Positions 29,390 through 36,316 of a DNA stretch of 64,000 bases are shown here, piece after piece (within the stretch, counting starts at the first letter, position 1; the number at the start of each line of letters is the position of its first letter). Location of the stretch: positions 16,909 through 80,908 of the forward strand of contig JAQYCQ010000037.1 in assembly GCA_028724585.1 (NCBI GenBank), given 5' to 3'. The position numbers were made by a program, and so were the translations under genes. This DNA is from Bacillota bacterium. Lineage in GTDB: Bacteria; Bacillota; Clostridia; Peptostreptococcales; Anaerovoracaceae. The notes below the pieces were generated by a model that ran no database searches, was not told the DNA's origin, and worked only from the letters and a program-made list of their open reading frames with translations.

Positions 29390-29422
29390 AAAGAGGATCA
29401 GCCGCGCAAGCTGGTCCTCTTT
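29390..29422 (+). terminator. Terminator of the trp operon
   Basis: AGAGGATCAGC pairs with GCTGGTCCTCT around the loop CGCGCAA and is followed by TTCTTTTTCTTT. A TCC-loop hairpin follows directly at 29435. Confidence 0.9.
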
Positions 29423-29434
29423 CTTTTTCTTTAC

Positions 29435-29449
29435 GTGGACTCCGTCCAC
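29435..29449. repeat. TCC-loop hairpin after the trp operon
   Basis: GTGGAC-TCC-GTCCAC, a perfect 6-bp stem with the family loop, lies just beyond the trpA terminator in the gap before the convergent minus-strand gene. Confidence 0.85.
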
Positions 29450-29550
29450 AAGTGTAATAATACTTATATCAGCAGTAAAAATTTACATCACCGAAATGTT
29501 CTTCCGGTGTTCCCTCATTTGACCAAAAATAAATCATATAGCCGCCGATC

Positions 29551-29820
29551 TTAAACAGCTGTGGCATTTTCAAAGCCTCCTCCAGCTGCGAGTTCTAATA
29601 TCAGATGCGCATTATCATGCATAAAATCATCCCATTTTTTCATTTCTTCTGCAGAATATCCATCAACAGAAATCCAGTTGTATTCAGGCAGCAGGCATGT
29701 CGCATTATGGAATCCTCCATAAACGGGAGTCTCGATATATACTTTTACAGAGCCATCTTCATAAAAATCTGAAAACGTAACTTCTGTATCATCTGGAAAT
29801 GTGACATATGAATATTTCAT
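29551..29820 (-). CDS. Small acidic protein of unknown function
   Basis: An 89-residue reading frame with a ribosome binding site (AAAGGTG) and a plausible globular composition (MKYSYVTFPDDTEVTFSDFYEDG, then WDDFMHDNAHLILELA). I do not recognise a family. The codons are visibly richer in A and T than those of the neighbours, which may mean recent acquisition. It follows the methyltransferase gene by 13 bases and may be co-transcribed with it. Confidence 0.55.
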   Translation of the reverse strand: MKYSYVTFPDDTEVTFSDFYEDGSVKVYIETPVYGGFHNATCLLPEYNWISVDGYSAEEMKKWDDFMHDNAHLILELAAGGGFENATAV

Positions 29821-29833
29821 AACAAATACACCT

Positions 29834-30466
29834 TTATTTTATTCCTGTTACTACGATATGGCTCAGAGCCGAATTGGCGAAATGCCTGATCTCCCTGAAG
29901 CCGGCGCCTGTCATCAGCTCTTCCAGCCTTTCCGGAGTATAGAGACTCATGCCTTTTATGATCCTGGAATTATCTATAGACGACTGGTCGCGACCGTCAG
30001 ACTCGTTGCATATGAAGAACATGCCGCCGTCACGCAGCACGCGGTATACTTCACTGAAAGCGTTCTCCACAGTCGGCCAGAAGTATACTGTCTCGAAGGC
30101 CGAAACGAAATCGAAGGATCCGCTGCTGAATGGCAGATCATTTATGTCTCCCATGAATACATCGCACTTTCCATTTTTTATGTTCTCAGCGTTCTCCGCC
30201 CTGCTCACCTTCACGCTGGTGAAGCTGTAGTCCACGCCTGTCGCGTGTCCGTCCGGGCATTTTCCCAGCAGGCGCCTGAGGTTGGCTCCGCCGCCACAGC
30301 CCGCGTCCAGCATGTCAGAGCCCGGTTTTATCTCTATCTGCCTGAGCCCCCAGTTCGACAGCACTTCATGGTGTCCCCCGTTCATGAGCTCAAGCATCTT
30401 TTCCCCGTCTTCGCCCACAGGCTTGCGGGTATTCTGCAGAAAGTCCGCGTCTTTTTTCTGTCCCAT
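29834..30466 (-). CDS. Class I SAM-dependent methyltransferase
   Basis: A 210-residue methyltransferase with motif I MLDAGCGGGANLRRLL near residue 52, the acidic loop GVDYS, motif IV FDFVSAFETVYFW and EVYRVLRDGGMFFI. This UbiE/COQ5-like or type 11 domain is common, and the substrate is unknown. It follows the hydrolase gene by about 20 bases on the same strand. Confidence 0.85.
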   Translation of the reverse strand: MGQKKDADFLQNTRKPVGEDGEKMLELMNGGHHEVLSNWGLRQIEIKPGSDMLDAGCGGGANLRRLLGKCPDGHATGVDYSFTSVKVSRAENAENIKNGKCDVFMGDINDLPFSSGSFDFVSAFETVYFWPTVENAFSEVYRVLRDGGMFFICNESDGRDQSSIDNSRIIKGMSLYTPERLEELMTGAGFREIRHFANSALSHIVVTGIK

Positions 30467-30487
30467 ATTTTTTCCTTTCGCTATTAT

Positions 30488-31084
30488 CTAAAGTCTGTCT
30501 ATCTCGGCGATCAGCTCTTCCGCTGTGGTGATCTCCAAGCCTATCCTCCTGAGGTCGTCTATGTTGGCCTGCTGTGTTTCCGGCGTATTGGACGATGTGC
30601 AGTCTTCCGGCACTATCACGCCGTAATCCAGGGAATCGGCATCATAGCAGGTCGCCCTCACACAATTAGGCGTAGTAGTTCCGGTAACTATCACTGTATC
30701 GACGTCCAGCCGCCTCAGCAGCATGTCGAGGGTCGTAGCGAAAAAGGCGCTGTAGCGAGGCTTGTTTATAACATAATCACCTTCAGCTGCTTCCAGCCCC
30801 TCCACGAAGTCGTAGCCCAGATACTCTTCAGCGGCATCCGAGCAGGGTCTGCCAGCGGCTTCCCAGTATTTGAGGCGGGCCCGCTCCACATCTGTTCCGT
30901 CAGAACGATATACACGCCTTATCATGAAGACCGGAAGCCCAGCTCTGCGGCAGCTGTCCGCCAGCCTGGACAGGCGCGGCACCGTCTCCTGAGCTCCCTT
31001 TATGCAGAAAGGCGATCTCCTGTCGATGAAGCCCTTTTCCATATCTATTATCAAAAGCGCTGACTTTGAAATGTCATTTTTCAT
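30488..31084 (-). CDS. Isochorismatase-family cysteine hydrolase
   Basis: The catalytic triad of the nicotinamidase/isochorismatase family is visible: Asp in ALLIIDMEKGF, Lys in VINKPRYSAF, and Cys in GTTTPNCVRATCYDA. Start at 31084 has AAAGGAG upstream; a longer frame begins 7 codons earlier. Length (198) is typical. The substrate could be nicotinamide, an N-carbamoyl compound or an isochorismate-like ester, and the neighbours do not settle it. Confidence 0.88.
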   Translation of the reverse strand: MKNDISKSALLIIDMEKGFIDRRSPFCIKGAQETVPRLSRLADSCRRAGLPVFMIRRVYRSDGTDVERARLKYWEAAGRPCSDAAEEYLGYDFVEGLEAAEGDYVINKPRYSAFFATTLDMLLRRLDVDTVIVTGTTTPNCVRATCYDADSLDYGVIVPEDCTSSNTPETQQANIDDLRRIGLEITTAEELIAEIDRL

Positions 31085-31185
31085 TTTCCGCTCCTTTCCC
31101 GACAATATCCTCAGCTCTTTCCTATTATATACGAGCGGCAGAAAAAATGCAGTCCGGCCTGTACCAGCTTGTCCCGGAGGGAGCT

Positions 31186-31200
31186 GTGAGCGGAGCTCAC
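31186..31200. repeat. GGA-loop hairpin
   Basis: GTGAGC-GGA-GCTCAC is preceded by CCGGAGGGAGCT. The same stem, loop and left flank recur at 34015-34029 downstream of hypE. Confidence 0.85.
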
Positions 31201-31301
31201 GCAGGTATCTGTTTTACGGACGCCGGCTTTTCAGGATACTGATCTCTTTTCATTAACGCAAAAAACGGCCTCCCCGAGCCGTTTTGCTTTTGTCTCTTTT
31301 C

Positions 31302-32279
31302 CTATTTTCCCTTTGTCCTGGATCTGGCTTTAGTCTGGCTGGTTTCTTCCGGAATATATCCGTCTGAATCCAGCAGGTAATTTCTCAGCTCCGCTATATA
31401 GCGTTCGCCGACCTGGGAGAGAATGGAATGCTTTTTGGTTATATATCCGATCTCCATGATAGAGTTCTGGTTTTCTTCGTCAGCCCTGAAAGGCACGGCG
31501 ATATAATCGTCGCCGTTCAGCTCCTCGCTGATGATACCTGAACACAATGTGTACGCGTTGAGCCCGCGCATCAGGTTGAGGTTGGTCGCGCGGTCGGTCG
31601 TATGGATGGTGCGGGCATAGTCGTTTGTGCTCAGGATCTCCTCCGAGTAATAGAAAGAGCCGTTCTTCTGCTCGAAGAAGAGAGCCGGATAGTCAGCCAG
31701 CTCGTCGAAGGATATGGATTCCTCGCCTGCCAGCGGATGGCCCTTCCAGAGATATACGTAAGCCTGGCAGTTTATCAGGGGAGTGAACACCAGGTCATTG
31801 TCCTTAAAGTGCTTCGTGATGACTTTCCTGTTGAAATCGCTCAGGTAGAGGATCCCTATCTCGCTCTTTAGAGTGGCGACGTCCTGGATAACGTCGTATG
31901 TAGTTGTCTCTCTCAGGGCAAAGTCATATTTTGTCGTATCATACTCGTTTACAGTAGCAACGAATGCTTTTACCGCGAAAGAATAGTGCTGGGCAGAAAC
32001 AGCGAATTTCTTCTTTACGCTGCCCGGCATCTCGTACTTCTCCAGCAGGATCTCATACTGCTGATAGACCTGCTGGGCATACTGGAGAAACTCCGCCCCA
32101 TCGTTGGTCAATGTGACACCTCTGCCGTTCCTGAGGAAGATAGTGATCCCGAGTTCCTTTTCCAGCTCCTTTACCGCGCTCGTGAGCGACGGCTGCGAAA
32201 TGTATAGGTAGGCTGCCGCCTTGTTCATCGAGCCCATCTTCGAGATGGTTATTATATAGTGAAGCTGCTGAAGTGTCAT
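31302..32279 (-). CDS. LysR-family transcriptional regulator
   Basis: The start at 32279 (MTLQQLHYIITISKMGSMNKAA) has AAGGGA upstream; the longer frame adds an unlikely N-terminus. Residues 1-60 are the LysR winged HTH (AAAYLYISQPSLTSAVKELEKELGITIFLR), followed by the periplasmic-binding-like effector domain; total 325 residues. It lies directly downstream of metY on the same strand. A perfect inverted repeat at the metY promoter could be its binding site, suggesting a sulfur-metabolism regulator of the CysB/CysL/YtlI kind. Confidence 0.92.
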   Translation of the reverse strand: MTLQQLHYIITISKMGSMNKAAAYLYISQPSLTSAVKELEKELGITIFLRNGRGVTLTNDGAEFLQYAQQVYQQYEILLEKYEMPGSVKKKFAVSAQHYSFAVKAFVATVNEYDTTKYDFALRETTTYDVIQDVATLKSEIGILYLSDFNRKVITKHFKDNDLVFTPLINCQAYVYLWKGHPLAGEESISFDELADYPALFFEQKNGSFYYSEEILSTNDYARTIHTTDRATNLNLMRGLNAYTLCSGIISEELNGDDYIAVPFRADEENQNSIMEIGYITKKHSILSQVGERYIAELRNYLLDSDGYIPEETSQTKARSRTKGK

Positions 32280-32406
32280 AAAACCGTCCCTTCCTGTTAA
32301 GAATAGCCAGAAAGGCGCTGCCGTTACCGGGAGCGCCTGCCTTGGCAAAAGAATTTATTTCTGGAAAACTGTCTGCTGAGCCGTCAGTTTTTCTTTGATC
32401 GTCCTG

Positions 32407-33714
32407 CTATTTTACTGCTTCGAAAGCCGCGTCGAGAGCCGCGATCAGGTCGTCAGGATTCTCAAGGCCGATAGAGAGCCTGATAGTGTTAGGCTTGATA
32501 CCCTGATCGAGGAGCTCTTCCTCGCTGAGCTGTGAATGAGTCGTGCTTGCCGGGTGGATGACCAGTGACTTGGCATCGGCTACATTAGCCAGCAGTGAGA
32601 AGATAGCCAGGTTATCGATGAATTTCTTTGACTTCTCAGCATCGCCCTTGAGCTCGAAGGTGAAGATGGAACCGCCGCCGTTAGGGAAATACTTCGCGTA
32701 AAGGTCGTGGCTCGGTTCTGATTCCAGCGAAGGATGGTGGATCGCTTCTACCTGTTCCTGTCCCTTAAGGTAGTCTATGACCTTCAGAGCGTTGGAAACA
32801 TGCCTGTCTACTCTGAGTGAGAGTGTCTCCAGTCCCTGCAGGAAGAGGAAAGCGTGGAACGGTGAAACAGTAGAGCCTGTATCTCTGAGGAGGATAGCTC
32901 TGATGTATGTAGCGAAGGCTGCTGCTCCTACATCCTTTGCGAAGGAGATGCCGTGGTAGCTTGCGTTAGGCTCTACCAGCCAAGGGAATTTGTCGGAAGC
33001 GGCCCAGTCGAATGTGCCTCCGTCTACGATAACTCCGCCGATGGCTGTTCCGTGGCCGTTGATGAACTTGGTAGCTGAATGTACTACGATGTCAGCGCCG
33101 TATTCGATAGGCCTTACCAGATAAGGAGTGGCGAATGTATTATCTACGACCAGAGGGAGTCCGTGCTTGTGCGCGATCTCTGCAACAGCCTCTATGTCGA
33201 TGATGTTCGAGTTAGGATTGCCCAGAGTCTCTATGTAGAGAGCCTTGGTGTTGTCCTGGATGGCAGCCTCGAAAGCTGACGGATCGTCAGGATCTACGAA
33301 TGTAGCTGTAACGCCGCTCGTGAGCGGAAGAGTATGCTCGAGGAGGTTGAATGTTCCGCCGTAGATGGTCTTTGCAGCTACGATGTGCTCGCCCGCCTTA
33401 GCGAGAGCCTCGATAGTATATGTGATGGCTGCCGCGCCGGATGCTGTAGCAAGTCCTGCTACGCCGCCTTCGAGAGCTGCTATCCTCTGCTCGAACACAT
33501 CCTCTGTCGGGTTAGTAAGTCTGCCGTAGATGTTGCCGGCGTCCTTGAGTCCGAACCTGTCAGCCGCGTGCTGAGCGTTATGGAATACATATGATGAAGT
33601 TGCGTAGATAGGAACCGCTCTCGCGTCAGTAGCTGAATCAGCCTGTTCCTGTCCTACATGTACCTGCTTAGTCTCAAAGCTCCAGTTTGCCGGGTTCTTG
33701 ATATCTTTTGCCAT
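32407..33714 (-). CDS. metY: O-acetylhomoserine sulfhydrylase (O-acetylhomoserine aminocarboxypropyltransferase)
   Basis: This PLP enzyme makes homocysteine from O-acetylhomoserine and sulfide. The 435-residue length and motifs ([54 protein letters not shown], the PLP Lys in [16 protein letters not shown], and [16 protein letters not shown]) match MetY rather than the shorter MetB/MetC enzymes. It has its own promoter and is followed by the LysR regulator. Confidence 0.96.
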   Translation of the reverse strand: MAKDIKNPANWSFETKQVHVGQEQADSATDARAVPIYATSSYVFHNAQHAADRFGLKDAGNIYGRLTNPTEDVFEQRIAALEGGVAGLATASGAAAITYTIEALAKAGEHIVAAKTIYGGTFNLLEHTLPLTSGVTATFVDPDDPSAFEAAIQDNTKALYIETLGNPNSNIIDIEAVAEIAHKHGLPLVVDNTFATPYLVRPIEYGADIVVHSATKFINGHGTAIGGVIVDGGTFDWAASDKFPWLVEPNASYHGISFAKDVGAAAFATYIRAILLRDTGSTVSPFHAFLFLQGLETLSLRVDRHVSNALKVIDYLKGQEQVEAIHHPSLESEPSHDLYAKYFPNGGGSIFTFELKGDAEKSKKFIDNLAIFSLLANVADAKSLVIHPASTTHSQLSEEELLDQGIKPNTIRLSIGLENPDDLIAALDAAFEAVK

Positions 33715-33793
33715 TTTGTTTTCCTCCTATAGATTTTAATATATTTCAGTGCTTGAGTTCTGTGTTGTTTCTATATCTCTTTGGTATGTCTGT

Positions 33794-33822
33794 ATTATAT
33801 ATTCCTACTGCTTTACTGTCTA
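33794..33822 (-). promoter_or_regulatory. Sigma-A promoter of metY
   Basis: On the minus strand TAGACA (plus 33817-33822) and TATAAT (plus 33794-33799) have a 17-base spacer, predicting a start near 33787. Confidence 0.7.
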
Positions 33823-33841
33823 ATACCGCAAAAATATAGAT

Positions 33842-33864
33842 AGTTATAAAATCAATCTATAACT
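33842..33864. promoter_or_regulatory. Candidate LysR-type operator upstream of metY
   Basis: AGTTATA (33842-33848) and TATAACT (33858-33864) form a perfect inverted repeat with a 9-base spacer. Its centre is about 66 bases upstream of the predicted metY start, the usual recognition-site position for LysR-type activators. The linked regulator is encoded at 31302-32279. Confidence 0.6.
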
Positions 33865-33968
33865 GGCAAGATAATCACAGCAAAATAGAGCAATGTATGC
33901 ACAAAACGGATCGCGAATTATAAGTAAAATTTATAGTTTACCTAATGTATAGGAAATACAGCGCTCCC

Positions 33969-34029
33969 GTCAGCTCCGCTGACATCTGCCTGCGGCAGAG
34001 CCGCGGAGGGAGCTGTGAGCGGAGCTCAC
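33969..34029. repeat. Composite hairpin element downstream of hypE
   Basis: GTCAGC-TCC-GCTGAC (33969-33983) and TCTGCC-TGC-GGCAGA are followed by GTGAGC-GGA-GCTCAC (34015-34029). The two end hairpins have the loop in opposite orientation. The element ends five bases from the hypE stop codon. Confidence 0.85.
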
Positions 34030-34034
34030 GTGAC

Positions 34035-35042
34035 TTAGCAGATCCTCGGTAAAAGTTCTCCGCCCGGCTGAGGGAGGAGGGTCTGTGTGCCGATCTCAGT
34101 ATTGAGCACTACCCTTCCGGCGTTTTCTTCAGTGATGCGGCCTATGACGGCGGCGTTCTTGGAGTATTTGCCTTCGTGCAGGGTCTTCAGCAGAGCCTCT
34201 GCTTCTGATTCCGGCGCTATTACCACCATGGTGCCTTCGTTGGCAAGATAAAGGGGGTCCAGGCCCAGCATGCCGCACATGCCCTTTACAGGGTCGGCGA
34301 CAGGAACGTCCTTCTGGTCTATGGCCACGCCTACTCCGCTCTCGCCGGCTATCTCGTAGAGGACCGTGCCTACTCCGCCGCGGGTCGCGTCCCTGATGAC
34401 ATGGATATCTTTAGTAGTGTTTATCATGGCTTCTACTGTGTGCCAGAGAGGAGCGCAGTCGGACTTGATGTCAGCGTCTATCCCCAGGTCCTCGCGTTCC
34501 AGCAGGATAGTGGCTCCGTGGCGGCCTACGTCGCCGGTGACCATTACGACATCTCCCGGCTTAGCGAAGGCTCCGGATGTGGAGAAGCCGTCGGTCAGCT
34601 GTCCTACGCCCGTAGTGGTGATGAAGATGTGGTCTACCTGGCCTCTGCCGGCAACCTTCGTGTCGCCCGCTACTATCTTTACTCCGGCTTCCGCCGCAGT
34701 CTTTTCCATATATGAAACTATCTCTTCCAGTTCGTCGAGAGGGAAGCCTTCCTCTATTACGAAAGCGCAGGTCATATAGAGAGGTCTGGCGCCCATGCAG
34801 GAGAGATCGTTCACCGTGCCGCAGATGGAGAGCTTGCCAATATTTCCGCCATTGAATTTGTAAGGGGAAACTATGAAGCCGTCTGTGGTCATGGCTATCT
34901 TTCCGCCGCCCACATCCAGGACTGCCGCGTCGTCGGCAGTGAACTGAGGGTTGGAAAAATGGGCTTTAAATACTTTGTCTATGAGCTCGGCCGTCTGCCT
35001 TCCGCCGGCGCCGTGAGCGAGTGTTACGAAATCGTTACTCAA
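34035..35042 (-). CDS. hypE: [NiFe]-hydrogenase maturation protein HypE
   Basis: HypE dehydrates the carbamoyl group on its C-terminal cysteine to a thiocyanate, the source of the cyanide ligands. The C-terminus here is PRIC, the exact functional motif. The N-terminus contains LAHGAGGRQTAELID, and the core resembles PurM-type ATP enzymes. I choose a TTG start at 35042 with GGAGGAGG eight bases upstream; an ATG at 35060 overlaps that site. The gene overlaps hypD. It is the last gene of the nitrogenase-like/hyp operon. Confidence 0.95.
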   Translation of the reverse strand: MSNDFVTLAHGAGGRQTAELIDKVFKAHFSNPQFTADDAAVLDVGGGKIAMTTDGFIVSPYKFNGGNIGKLSICGTVNDLSCMGARPLYMTCAFVIEEGFPLDELEEIVSYMEKTAAEAGVKIVAGDTKVAGRGQVDHIFITTTGVGQLTDGFSTSGAFAKPGDVVMVTGDVGRHGATILLEREDLGIDADIKSDCAPLWHTVEAMINTTKDIHVIRDATRGGVGTVLYEIAGESGVGVAIDQKDVPVADPVKGMCGMLGLDPLYLANEGTMVVIAPESEAEALLKTLHEGKYSKNAAVIGRITEENAGRVVLNTEIGTQTLLPQPGGELLPRIC

Positions 35043-36090
35043 TGTTGAGACCTCCTCCATACTGATAATACGCCGAACATGCGCCTTCGTTAGATACCAT
35101 GCAGGCTCCTATAGGATGCTGCGGAGTGCAGACCTTTCCGAATACCTTGCACTGAGGCGGTTTTATCTCGCCTCTTAAAACGTCGCCGCACCTGCAGGCC
35201 GGGTTGGACCTGCCCTGGATCTCAGGCAGCTTGTATTTTTTGCGCGCGTCGAAGGCGCTGTATTCTTCCCTTAGCTGAAGGCCTGATCCCGGAATTACAC
35301 CTATGCCGCGCCATTCAGCGTCACATGGTTCCATGACCCTGTTTATCAGCTCTACAGCTTTAGGGTTTCCTTCTTCCTTTACCACGCGGGGATAACAGTT
35401 CACGAAGAAAGGCCTGCCTTCCTGGATCTTTTTGATGATGACCGCTATCGCTGTCAGGAGCTCGCTTGCTGTAAATCCGGTTATGACTCCGGAAACTCCC
35501 TCCTCGTCGCGCATCCTCCTGCATATCTCGGTACCCGCTATGGCGTTTACGTGGCCCGGATACAGGAAAGCGTCGGCGCTGTCCTTGAGGGCTTTGTAGG
35601 CGTTAGGCATGGTCTTGTTTGCCGTCAGCAGGGAGAAATTGTCCAGTCCCAGTTCAGCCGCCTTCTCTACAGCTATGCAGCTTATAGGGGTGGTGGTCTC
35701 GAAGCCTACAGCCAGGAACACTACCTGCTTGTCCGGGTTTTCCTGCGCGATCTTAACCGCGTCCAGAGGCATATATACCACCCTGACGTCAGCGCCCTTT
35801 GCTCTGGACTGGGCCAGGCTCATCTCTGTGCCCGGCACCCTGAGCAGGTCACCGAAGGAGCAGATCGTGCAGCCCTTCTCCAGAGCCAGCATGACCGCTT
35901 CGTCGATGAAGCCGGTCTGGGTCACGCAGACCGGACATCCCGGCCCCGATATGAGTTCTATATTGTCAGGAAGCATGTTCCTGATGCCCAGCCTGAATAT
36001 CTCGTGGGTGTGTGTCCCGCACACTTCCATGATCCTGAGCCTGGGACCGTCGTATGACGTGATTATCTTCTTAGCTTCTTCAACTGCCAT
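35035..36090 (-). CDS. hypD: [NiFe]-hydrogenase maturation protein HypD
   Basis: HypD carries a [4Fe-4S] cluster and with HypC holds the iron that receives CN and CO. The 351-residue protein has the family signatures EVCGTHTHEIFR, GPGCPVCVT, GFETTTPI, CRCGDVLRG and the C-terminal cysteine-rich segment FGKVCTPQHPIGACMVSNEGACSAYYQYG. The start overlaps the hypC stop by one base (TAATG). Confidence 0.97.
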   Translation of the reverse strand: MAVEEAKKIITSYDGPRLRIMEVCGTHTHEIFRLGIRNMLPDNIELISGPGCPVCVTQTGFIDEAVMLALEKGCTICSFGDLLRVPGTEMSLAQSRAKGADVRVVYMPLDAVKIAQENPDKQVVFLAVGFETTTPISCIAVEKAAELGLDNFSLLTANKTMPNAYKALKDSADAFLYPGHVNAIAGTEICRRMRDEEGVSGVITGFTASELLTAIAVIIKKIQEGRPFFVNCYPRVVKEEGNPKAVELINRVMEPCDAEWRGIGVIPGSGLQLREEYSAFDARKKYKLPEIQGRSNPACRCGDVLRGEIKPPQCKVFGKVCTPQHPIGACMVSNEGACSAYYQYGGGLNIE

Positions 36091-36296
36091 TAGAGCATCT
36101 CCAGTATATCGTCAGATTCAGATTCATCGTCATTGGTGATACGCGCTATCGCCGTGCCGGCGTGTACCATTACGTAATCGCCCGGCTCCAGATCCTCTAT
36201 CAGCTCCGCTGATACTTCACGCTGAGCGCCGCTTGCGTCGACTACAGCCATGCCGTCCTTAACGCCTACTACCTTTGCTGAAATTCCTACGCACAT
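36090..36296 (-). CDS. hypC: [NiFe]-hydrogenase maturation chaperone HypC
   Basis: A 68-residue protein beginning MCVGISAKVVGV. The essential Cys2, exposed after removal of Met, is present, although the common MCLGIPG motif is altered to MCVGIS. LEPGDYVMVHAGTAIARI is the usual conserved core. HypC forms the Fe-carrying complex with HypD. An acidic tail (DDESESDDILEML) ends the protein. Confidence 0.95.
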   Translation of the reverse strand: MCVGISAKVVGVKDGMAVVDASGAQREVSAELIEDLEPGDYVMVHAGTAIARITNDDESESDDILEML

Positions 36297-36316
36297 GATA
36301 ATGCCTCACTTTCTAT

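Noticed and set aside
29801..31063. A 420-codon plus-strand frame
   Set aside because: It is antisense to the methyltransferase and isochorismatase-like genes, which have clear motifs. The long open frame is a codon-bias shadow.
11620..34029. Treating every TCC/GGA hairpin as a transcription terminator
   Set aside because: Most have no following T-run, several sit inside operons or coding regions, and genuine terminators are often found right beside them.
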